Assembly: GCA_005793655.1 (NCBI GenBank)
Contig: SXRC01000082.1
Coordinates: 1-7,021 of the forward strand
From: Actinomycetota bacterium
GTDB lineage: Bacteria; Actinomycetota; Actinomycetes; Nanopelagicales; Nanopelagicaceae
Direction: 5' to 3'
DNA: 7,021 bases
A model generated the notes under the pieces. That model was not told the DNA's origin, did not search any database, and worked only from the letters and a program-made list of their open reading frames with translations. The position numbers were made by a program, and so were the translations under genes. Shown in pieces: positions 1 through 5,405 of the stretch (positions within the stretch are counted from its first letter, which is position 1; the number at the start of each line of letters is the position of its first letter).

Positions 1-117
1 CGGCCAATGAACGCCTTTGAGAGAAAGGTTGTCCATGACACCATCCAGGAGTTGGGCCTTACAAGTGAATCTGAGGGTGAAGACCCAGATCGCTGCGTGG
101 TAGTACTTCCTGCCTAA
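1..117 (+). CDS. jag: C-terminal end of Jag/KhpB, R3H-domain RNA-binding protein (partial)
   Basis: The first frame is open from base 1 and ends at TAA (115-117), giving the last 38 residues of a protein whose start lies outside the window. The segment begins with PMNAFERKVVH and ends with RCVVVLPA, the typical C-terminal R3H single-stranded nucleic-acid-binding domain of Jag (SpoIIIJ-associated protein, KhpB); the R3H signature Arg-x-x-x-His is R8–H12 of this fragment. Family members bind RNA in the cytoplasm, and in several Gram-positive bacteria KhpB is linked to cell envelope and division control. In Actinobacteria jag sits between yidC and rsmG, as the downstream gene here supports. Only 8 bases separate it from rsmG, so the two are probably cotranscribed. 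The fragment is too short for reliable gene start tools, but the motif match is clear. Confidence 0.92.
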   Translation, partial: RPMNAFERKVVHDTIQELGLTSESEGEDPDRCVVVLPA

Positions 118-133
118 AGTTTCACGTGAAACC
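118..133. promoter_or_regulatory. parS: parS centromere-like ParB binding site 1
   Basis: The 14-base core GTTTCACGTGAAAC at 119-132 is a perfect palindrome identical to the core of the bacterial parS consensus TGTTTCACGTGAAACA; only the two outermost bases (A118, C133) differ. ParB binds such sites, loads as a CTP-dependent clamp and spreads on the neighbouring DNA. The site lies between jag and rsmG, and its right half contains the GTG start codon of rsmG (126-128). With parA and parB about 0.6-2.4 kb downstream, its identity is very likely. Confidence 0.95.
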
Positions 134-722
134 AAGTGCTGAGCTACTCGCCTTCCTTAAAGGCGGGTCAGATCAGATTCAGGCCTACGCCCAAATCTTA
201 AAAACCACCGGAATCGAGCGTGGAGTAATCGGCCCCAAAGAGGGGGATCGGATCTGGCAGCGCCATATTGCAAACTGCCTACCCATAACCACCCTTATCC
301 CACAAGGGGTGCGGGTAGGAGATATTGGCTCAGGATCAGGGCTTCCTGGGATTGTGATCGCTTTGGCTCGGCCAGATTTAAAGGTGAGCTTGATTGAGCC
401 GCTGCAACGGCGGGTTGATTTTTTAAATGAGGTGATTTCAGAGCTTCACCTGCCGATAGAGGTTATAAGGGGTCGGGCTGAAACAGTTAAAAAACAGTTT
501 GAGGTGGTCACCGCCAGAGCGGTTGCCCCCCTAGAAAAACTAATCCAAATCTCTTGGCACATGATTCCAAGGGGTGGCTGCCTTTTGGCAATCAAAGGCG
601 AGCAGGTTGAGGCAGAAATGGCTTCGACCAAGTTAAAAAAAGGTGCCGCCGCCAAGCTTCATGAGATATCACTACCAAATCTGGCTGTGGCAAGGGTGGT
701 CTGCATAACCAAAGGTGCTTAA
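126..722 (+). CDS. rsmG: 16S rRNA (guanine-N7)-methyltransferase RsmG (GidB)
   Basis: RsmG uses S-adenosylmethionine to methylate N7 of G527 (E. coli numbering) in the 530 loop of 16S rRNA; loss of the enzyme in other bacteria gives low-level streptomycin resistance. The 198 residues are close to the family length (207 in E. coli). The SAM-binding glycine loop DIGSGSGLPG is at about 66-75, followed by the acidic strand end E91, and the family motif TARAVAPL is at 129-136 with a later AIKG strand (155-158). The N-terminal ERGVIGPKE-type helix region (31-39) is typical of actinobacterial members. GTG at 126 is the only plausible start: no other in-frame ATG, GTG or TTG gives a full-length protein. 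It has no clear Shine-Dalgarno and is embedded in parS site 1. The gene follows jag by 8 bases and is 9 bases from parA in the same frame. Confidence 0.95.
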   Translation: MKPSAELLAFLKGGSDQIQAYAQILKTTGIERGVIGPKEGDRIWQRHIANCLPITTLIPQGVRVGDIGSGSGLPGIVIALARPDLKVSLIEPLQRRVDFLNEVISELHLPIEVIRGRAETVKKQFEVVTARAVAPLEKLIQISWHMIPRGGCLLAIKGEQVEAEMASTKLKKGAAAKLHEISLPNLAVARVVCITKGA

Positions 723-741
723 CTTCCCCCCATGAGGGAAG
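723..741 (+). promoter_or_regulatory. Possible hairpin with the parA start codon in its loop
   Basis: CTTCCC (723-728) is the exact reverse complement of GGGAAG (736-741), giving a six-base stem with a seven-base loop CCCATGA that contains ATG732. It begins directly after the rsmG stop. It could modulate initiation of parA or be fortuitous; function is not shown by the sequence. Confidence 0.3.
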
Positions 742-1661
742 ATGATGTTTCACATGAAACAAGTGCGGCTGCGCCAACACCTGCCGGTGGGTGTGGGGCA
801 CCAGTTGGGGTAAGACGGCTTAAAGAGCCGATGCTTGCCCCCTTAAAAACCCGTATTTTTACAGTCGCCAACCAAAAGGGCGGGGTAGGAAAAACCACAA
901 CCGCAGTAAATTTGGCAGCAGCCCTTTCAATGGGCGGGCTAAAAGTTTTAGTTATTGATTTAGATCCACAAGGAAATGCCTCAACCGCTTTTGGTCTTGA
1001 TCGAGACAATCTGGCTGGAACCTATGATGTTTTAATTAATGATCTACCAATGTCGGAGGCGGTAGTAAAGGTTGCAAACTTTCCCCACCTAGAAGCAATT
1101 GTGGCGAACTCTGATTTAGCTGGAGCTGAAATACAACTAGTCCCAGCAGTTGCCAGAGAGTTTAGATTACAGGCTGCGTTGCAAAGTTTTTTAGCAGCTA
1201 AACAAAATACTGGACAACGATTTGATTATGTATTTATTGACTGTCCACCTAGTTTGGGTTTATTAACTATCAACGCACTCGCAGCAGCTGATGAGGTATT
1301 AGTGCCAATTCAATGTGAGTACTACTCACTTGAGGGCCTTTCCTTATTACTTGAAACATTAGGTGAGGTGCAGAAGCGATTAAATCCTAAGATCACCTTA
1401 ACCACCATAGTTTTAACGATGTTTGATAGCAGAACCAGGCTTGCAAATGATGTGGCAGATAATGTTAAAAAACATTTTCCAAATGAATTAATTAGCACCC
1501 CAATACCAAGAGCGGTGCGAATCTCAGAAGCTCCATCTTTTGGCCAAACTGTGATGACATATGACGCAGCATCCCCCGGAGCACTTGCTTATTTGTCTGT
1601 GGCACGAGAGATCTCAAATCGAGGTGGCGCATCAATTAATATTAAAAACGAGAGTGCATGA
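732..1661 (+). CDS. parA: Chromosome partitioning ATPase ParA (Soj)
   Basis: ParA is a Walker-type ATPase that forms ATP-dependent dimers on nucleoid DNA and moves ParB–parS complexes, so segregating the origin region. The 309 residues show the deviant Walker A KGGVGKTT at 49-56 (signature Lys49 and Lys54), the A' motif DLDPQGN at 76-82 and Walker B FIDCPPS at 168-174, all canonical. The ATPase domain proper begins near residue 41 (RIFTVANQKGG), so residues 1-40 are an extension whose VSHET (6-10) is encoded by parS site 2. The start is uncertain. ATG732 is the first possible (an in-frame TAA lies at 720-722) but its nearest purine-rich sequence, AAAGGTG at 711-717, is 14 bases away. ATG831 (Met34) would give a 276-residue protein without the extension. 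The 3' end overlaps parB by ATGA, indicating translational coupling. The first 120 bases are unusually GC-rich. Confidence 0.95.
   Translation: MREDDVSHETSAAAPTPAGGCGAPVGVRRLKEPMLAPLKTRIFTVANQKGGVGKTTTAVNLAAALSMGGLKVLVIDLDPQGNASTAFGLDRDNLAGTYDVLINDLPMSEAVVKVANFPHLEAIVANSDLAGAEIQLVPAVAREFRLQAALQSFLAAKQNTGQRFDYVFIDCPPSLGLLTINALAAADEVLVPIQCEYYSLEGLSLLLETLGEVQKRLNPKITLTTIVLTMFDSRTRLANDVADNVKKHFPNELISTPIPRAVRISEAPSFGQTVMTYDAASPGALAYLSVAREISNRGGASINIKNESA
746..761. promoter_or_regulatory. parS: parS site 2 (one-base variant) inside the 5' end of parA
   Basis: TGTTTCACATGAAACA matches the 16-base parS consensus at 15 positions. The one difference is A754 for G at the centre, which breaks perfect dyad symmetry. 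The site lies in the annotated parA reading frame and encodes Val-Ser-His-Glu-Thr. Other actinobacterial ParA proteins also carry a VSRET-like N-terminal motif, which would come from the unmutated site. Centre-to-centre distance to site 1 is 628 bases. Binding strength may be reduced by the central change; its position would also allow ParB to influence parAB transcription. Confidence 0.85.
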
Positions 1662-2542
1662 TGAGTGCTCGTAAAGGTGGTTTAGGTCGAGGATTAGATG
1701 CGTTAATTCCCACCGCGGTAATGCCAACTGAGATAAAAACATCAACAGGAGTAATTACCGCCAATCGAGATGAGATTAATTTAAACAATATCTCTGCTAA
1801 TCCAAAACAACCAAGAATTGTATTTGATGAAGATCAATTAGCAGAGCTGGCATTATCAATCAAAGAGGTTGGTTTATTACAGCCGCCAGTTGTTAGATCA
1901 ATTGGAAATGGTAAGTATCAAATAATTATGGGCGAGCGCAGATTTCGCGCCGCCAAACTTGCTGGCTTAAAAAGCATCCCAGTAATAATTAGACAAACTA
2001 GTGATGATCAATTACTACGTGAGGCGTTGGTAGAAAATATTCACCGCAGCCAACTTAATCCACTGGAAGAGGGGGCTGCCTATCAACAATTATTAAATGA
2101 TTTCAATTACACCCATGATGAGTTGGCAGTGAAATTAAGTAAATCAAGACCAACAATTACCAACACCATGCGCCTACTTAATTTGCCACCCACAGTGCAA
2201 CGAAAGGTGGCAGCAGGTGTTATCTCAGCAGGACATGCCAGAGCGCTTTTATCGCTAACAGATGAAAAAGAAATTGAAAATCTAGCCAATCGAATTGTGG
2301 CAGAGGGATTAACAGTTAGAGCGGTTGAGGAGATTGTGGCAACAGGGAGCGCGAAGGTGAAGAGTGGATCACTTCGCACTGGCAAATTACTCTCACCAAA
2401 ATTAAAAGAGATTTCAGATCAACTATCTGATTACCTAGATACTGGGGTGCATGTTGAGTTGGGAAAGAAGAAAGGCAAGATTGTGATTGAGTTTGCAACG
2501 GTGGAGGATTTAGAGCGAATAAATAAGGTAATTAAAGATTAA
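1658..2542 (+). CDS. parB: Chromosome partitioning protein ParB (Spo0J), CTPase DNA clamp
   Basis: ParB binds parS, hydrolyses CTP and slides along DNA to build the partition complex acted on by ParA. The 294 residues contain, in order: a ParA-contacting N-terminal motif GGLGRGLDALIP (7-18); NPKQPR (48-53) and LLQPPVVR (73-80); the CTP-binding GERRFRAAKLAG (92-103); ENIHRSQLNPLEEGAAY (126-142); a helix-turn-helix region (about 151-178) followed by VISAGHARALL (188-198) that reads parS; and a lysine-rich C-terminal dimerisation domain (about 245-294). All family boxes are intact and the length is normal. ATG1658 overlaps the parA stop by four bases; ATG1661 is equally possible and better spaced from GAGAG (1650-1654). 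The TAA stop at 2540-2542 overlaps the stop of the convergent aminotransferase gene. Confidence 0.97.
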   Translation: MMSARKGGLGRGLDALIPTAVMPTEIKTSTGVITANRDEINLNNISANPKQPRIVFDEDQLAELALSIKEVGLLQPPVVRSIGNGKYQIIMGERRFRAAKLAGLKSIPVIIRQTSDDQLLREALVENIHRSQLNPLEEGAAYQQLLNDFNYTHDELAVKLSKSRPTITNTMRLLNLPPTVQRKVAAGVISAGHARALLSLTDEKEIENLANRIVAEGLTVRAVEEIVATGSAKVKSGSLRTGKLLSPKLKEISDQLSDYLDTGVHVELGKKKGKIVIEFATVEDLERINKVIKD

Positions 2543-2549
2543 TTAATCT
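2536..2549. repeat. 14-bp perfect palindrome at the parB/aminotransferase convergent junction
   Basis: AGATTAATTAATCT reads identically on both strands and spans the overlapping stop codons of parB (2540-2542) and the aminotransferase gene (2539-2541). There is no loop and no flanking U-tract typical of an intrinsic terminator, so the palindrome may simply result from stop codons and AT-rich codons meeting. No other terminator-like structure exists at this junction. Confidence 0.5.
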
Positions 2550-3822
2550 GGCGAGCTTCCATCTCACTTTTTATTACCCCAGCCAAAGATTTAATTCCTT
2601 CGGTAATTCTTTCAACTGTTGGGTAGCAGTAGGAGATACGAAGTGACCAAGAGCCAAAACCATCTGCATAAAAGGCGGTTCCAGGCACATATGCAACCTT
2701 GGCAGCAATTGCCTTTGGCATAAGCGCGTTGGTATCAATCTCAGGTGGCAGGGTGATCCAAATATAAAAACCACCAGCTGGCTTAGTCCAGGTAGCATTT
2801 TTTGGAAAGTACTTATCTAAGGCAGAAAGAGCGGCATCGCGGCGTTCTTTATATAACTTTGCAAAACTTGTTATCTGATCACGCCAAGGCTGATTTGCTA
2901 GGTAGTTAGAAATTACAAGTTGAGTAAAATTTGATGGACAAAGAATTGATGATTCAGAGGCAATTACCATCTTATCCTTTAAAGATTGTGGCACTAATGC
3001 CCAACCAACTCGCAAACCTGGCGCGATAGTCTTAGAAAAAGTCCCTAAGTAAATAACATTCTCAGAATCACTTGCCCTCATCGCATTAGGGGATGGTTTT
3101 TCAAAACCTAATAAGCCATATGGGTTATCTTCGACAATGAATATGCCTTCTCTGCGGGCGATATCTAATATCTCAGTACGGCGATCAGCTGGCAGTAATA
3201 CTCCAGCTGGATTTTGGTAATTTGGAATTAAGTACAAAAACTTAATTTTGCGCCCAGATGCTTTAATGCTTTTTATTGCATTTGCGAGTGCTTGTGGAAT
3301 TAAACCATCTTGGTCCATGTTGATATGAACCACCGATGCTTCATACTGTTTAAAGGTGCCAAGGGCGCCAACATAGGAGGGTGCTTCAACCAAAACCACA
3401 TCACCTGGATCAATAAATATTCGAGAGATTAAATCAAGTGCTTGCTGGGAGCCGGTAGTAACAACCACATCATCTGGGTGGGCTCTAATTCCTTCAAGTG
3501 CCATTACATCACATATTTGCTCACGCAACCTAGGATGTCCTTGGCCATTTCCATACTGCAACGCCTCTGCGCCATTTTCACTAATTAGTTTCTCAGTAAC
3601 TGAGGCCATCATCTGCATTGGAAGGGCAGAAAGATTTGGCATACCACCAGCGAGGGAGACAATCTCTGGCCGACTAGCTACAGCAAAGAGTGATCTGATC
3701 TCACTTGCTTGCATGCCAAGGGCTCGATGGGCAAAACGCTCTGGCAGATTCTCTGGTGCACCGGTGCGCACTCGTTCAAGGGAGTCGCCTTTAACAACTT
3801 TAAATTTTCTACCAGAATCCAT
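2539..3822 (-). CDS. PLP-dependent class I/II aminotransferase (2-aminoadipate / aromatic aminotransferase-like)
   Basis: A fold-type I aminotransferase of the LysN/MocR-catalytic-domain type, a cytoplasmic enzyme that transfers amino groups between amino acids and 2-oxo acids. Visible landmarks in the 427 residues: SLAGGMP (56-62), the phosphate-cup segment GSQQALD (124-130), NPAG (204-207), EDNPYG (231-236; Asp232 pairs with the pyridine nitrogen, Tyr235 with the ring oxygen), the Schiff-base lysine in SKTIAPGLRVGW (Lys264), and Arg395 in LRISY for the substrate carboxylate. There is no N-terminal GntR-type DNA-binding domain, so it is an enzyme and not a MocR regulator. Substrate cannot be read from sequence; 2-aminoadipate, branched-chain or aromatic substrates are all possible. 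ATG3822 is the most upstream start available (in-frame TGA just behind it), with a poor ribosome site; Met37 is an alternative but would shorten the normal N-terminal arm. It lies 36 bases after the cwlM-like gene and is convergent with parB. Confidence 0.9.
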   Translation of the reverse strand: MDSGRKFKVVKGDSLERVRTGAPENLPERFAHRALGMQASEIRSLFAVASRPEIVSLAGGMPNLSALPMQMMASVTEKLISENGAEALQYGNGQGHPRLREQICDVMALEGIRAHPDDVVVTTGSQQALDLISRIFIDPGDVVLVEAPSYVGALGTFKQYEASVVHINMDQDGLIPQALANAIKSIKASGRKIKFLYLIPNYQNPAGVLLPADRRTEILDIARREGIFIVEDNPYGLLGFEKPSPNAMRASDSENVIYLGTFSKTIAPGLRVGWALVPQSLKDKMVIASESSILCPSNFTQLVISNYLANQPWRDQITSFAKLYKERRDAALSALDKYFPKNATWTKPAGGFYIWITLPPEIDTNALMPKAIAAKVAYVPGTAFYADGFGSWSLRISYCYPTVERITEGIKSLAGVIKSEMEARQIN

Positions 3823-3858
3823 TGACCAAGTTTGCCATAAACAACCACATCAATAAAA

Positions 3859-4989
3859 CTAGTTTCGAATACCTGCCCTTCTTAGATCAGAGATCTTCAA
3901 CGTCCCAGTCTTGGCATCATCTTCTTGTGAGAGATAAAGCCGTTGGATCGCCACAATCATCGCTTCAGCCAGTGTGTCTCGAAAGGTTGGCGTCGCTAAA
4001 CGTTTTGCATCCTTTGGATTTGAAAGATACCCCAAATCAATTCGAACGGTTGGCGCTTGGGTTAAGCGAAGTAAGTCCCAACTTTTTGCATGGGTGCGAC
4101 AGTTTAATAAATCAGTTCGGGCACATATCTCTCGCTGTAATAAATTTGCAAACCGTGCACCAACTACAGAGCTCACCGCTTGGTTATCTCGACCATAATA
4201 ATAAGTTGCTACCCCGTTAGCATTCTCATTTTTATAGGTATCAACCTTTAGCGCAATTACTAAATCTGCATTTACTGAGTTGGCAACCTGGATTCGATCT
4301 TTTTCTAATGGCGAATTTTTAGCACTTCTAGTTAAAACAACATTAACTCCTAGTGCGATTAATCTTCCCTCTAATCTTTGGGCCAAATCAAAAACCACCT
4401 CAGCCTCAACTACACCATTTTGGTTCTCACCAGTGAACTCACCACCCCAACTTGGATCTAGCACAATTACTTTATTTGCTAATGCTGGTGATCGAACTGC
4501 ATGTTTAACATTTTCTCTAAGCGCACTTGGTGCACCACCTGAGACAGTTTTTACTAATCGCATTAATGCAATCAAAGTTACTGGTCCACATTTGCCGTCA
4601 GGGAGGATACCAACAGATTTTTGAAACTCCTTTACCGCACCTTCAGTATTGGTACCGTAAATGCCATCTGCCTTGCCACAATTAAATCCCATTTGAATTA
4701 ATCGATCTTGCAAATTACTAACATCATCCCCGCGCATAACAGTGGCTTGATTAAATGACAAAATTCGATCACCAAGTTTAAATCTTGCCTCCTCCAACAC
4801 TCTGGCAGTAATCTCATTTATTACCCCAGTTGCCGTCAACCCTCTAGCTTGTTGGAATGCTTTAATACCTTGGGTAAGTTTTTCATCAAAAATATCAGAG
4901 GGTGTGGTGAGAAAACCTAATCTGTTTAATGTATTAGCAAATAACCCAATTGCATCTGAGCGATCTCCTAATTTTGGTTGATCGCTCAT
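3859..4989 (-). CDS. cwlM: CwlM-like protein: two peptidoglycan-binding-like domains plus a degenerate Amidase_3 domain
   Basis: The 376-residue protein has two PG_binding_1-type repeats (about 8-72 and 84-147, the second with DGIYGTNTEGAVKEFQ at 108-123) and then an N-acetylmuramoyl-L-alanine amidase fold (about 173-352). There is no signal peptide or membrane segment, so it should be cytoplasmic. This architecture and the position next to trxA–trxB–murJ match mycobacterial CwlM, an essential PknB substrate reported to stimulate MurA and to interact with MurJ and FhaA, not a secreted lysin. The amidase active site looks dead. DPGHGG is DPSWGG (178-183, zinc His to Trp181), the SIHAN-type motif is ALKVD (246-250, zinc His to Lys248), and the catalytic Glu of the VELGFLSN-type motif is Asp318 in RIDLGYLSN; only the glutamate ligand seems kept (Glu195). 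The tail (353-376) contains TGT at 361-363. ATG4989 is fixed by an in-frame TAA nine bases upstream and lacks a clear Shine-Dalgarno. Automated tools will probably call it an amidase; I infer a regulatory pseudoenzyme. Confidence 0.88.
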   Translation of the reverse strand: MSDQPKLGDRSDAIGLFANTLNRLGFLTTPSDIFDEKLTQGIKAFQQARGLTATGVINEITARVLEEARFKLGDRILSFNQATVMRGDDVSNLQDRLIQMGFNCGKADGIYGTNTEGAVKEFQKSVGILPDGKCGPVTLIALMRLVKTVSGGAPSALRENVKHAVRSPALANKVIVLDPSWGGEFTGENQNGVVEAEVVFDLAQRLEGRLIALGVNVVLTRSAKNSPLEKDRIQVANSVNADLVIALKVDTYKNENANGVATYYYGRDNQAVSSVVGARFANLLQREICARTDLLNCRTHAKSWDLLRLTQAPTVRIDLGYLSNPKDAKRLATPTFRDTLAEAMIVAIQRLYLSQEDDAKTGTLKISDLRRAGIRN

Positions 4990-5014
4990 AAATTCTTAAG
5001 TAGTTTATAAAATA

Positions 5015-5338
5015 TTACTTAATATAACTTTCAAGATCTTTAAGTAATGCCGGCTTTGGTTTAGCACCAACAATAGTTTTTACTACCTCACCATTAACAA
5101 ATACATTCATAGTAGGGATAGATGAGATGCCATATTTCATAGCAATGGCGCCCTCTTCATCGGTATTTAACTTAACAATCTTCAACTTGGCACCATACTC
5201 ATTGGAGATCTCCTCCAAAATTGGGCCAAGTGCTCGACATGGACCACACCACTCTGCCCAAAAATCTACCAATACTGGGGTTGTACTTTTTAAAACCACT
5301 GATTCAAAATCAGCGGTTGTTACCTTTGATGTTGCCAT
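5015..5338 (-). CDS. trxA: Thioredoxin TrxA
   Basis: A small cytoplasmic dithiol–disulfide oxidoreductase that reduces protein disulfides and is itself recycled by TrxB. Starting at ATG5338 the protein has 107 residues, the normal length, beginning MATSKVT as many actinobacterial thioredoxins do. The active site WCGPC is at 30-34 (Cys31 and Cys34), preceded by VLVDFWAE, and the cis-proline loop SIPT holds Pro75. An in-frame ATG at 5356 would add six residues, but ATG5338 has a well-placed ribosome site, GGTGAG (complement of 5342-5347), three bases before it. The gene follows trxB by 67 bases with this start (49 with the longer one) and precedes the cwlM-like gene by 25 bases, as in the Mycobacterium trxB–trxC–cwlM order. 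Confidence 0.96.
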   Translation of the reverse strand: MATSKVTTADFESVVLKSTTPVLVDFWAEWCGPCRALGPILEEISNEYGAKLKIVKLNTDEEGAIAMKYGISSIPTMNVFVNGEVVKTIVGAKPKPALLKDLESYIK

Positions 5339-5341
5339 TTT

Positions 5342-5347
5342 CTCACC
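5342..5347 (-). promoter_or_regulatory. Ribosome binding site deciding the trxA start
   Basis: On the - strand, GGTGAG lies three bases upstream of ATG5338. GGTGA pairs with the TCACC part of the usual 16S rRNA 3' end, at a register giving normal spacing. This favours the 107-residue thioredoxin over a start at 5356, which has no such motif. It is the clearest ribosome site in the window; most other starts here have weak or no Shine-Dalgarno. Confidence 0.6.
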
Positions 5348-5405
5348 ATTTTTCATCTTGTTAGTTATCTGCTTATCTTACTTTTAATTCTTTAAATCTT
5401 TAAAA

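Noticed and set aside
719..1009. - strand open frame of 96 codons opposite parA
   Set aside because: Runs across the Walker A region of parA on the other strand, with no ribosome site or family resemblance.
2536..2560. Intrinsic terminator at the parB/aminotransferase junction
   Set aside because: The palindrome has no loop, is wholly AT-rich apart from two G/C pairs and has no following U-tract.
3822..4220. + strand open frame of 132 codons opposite the cwlM-like gene
   Set aside because: Its translation resembles no known family and it lies antisense to a gene with clear domain motifs; an antisense shadow.
4280..4624. + strand open frame of 114 codons opposite the cwlM-like gene
   Set aside because: Antisense to the second peptidoglycan-binding repeat and the first part of the amidase domain; composition is that of a reversed reading frame, with no motif.
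5015..5356. Longer trxA start at 5356 (113 residues)
   Set aside because: ATG5338 gives the usual family length and N-terminus and has the GGTGAG ribosome site; the longer start cannot be fully excluded.
5127..5387. + strand open frame of 86 codons opposite trxA
   Set aside because: Antisense to the thioredoxin active site; the hydrophobic end is encoded by the AT-rich spacer and is not a convincing membrane protein.
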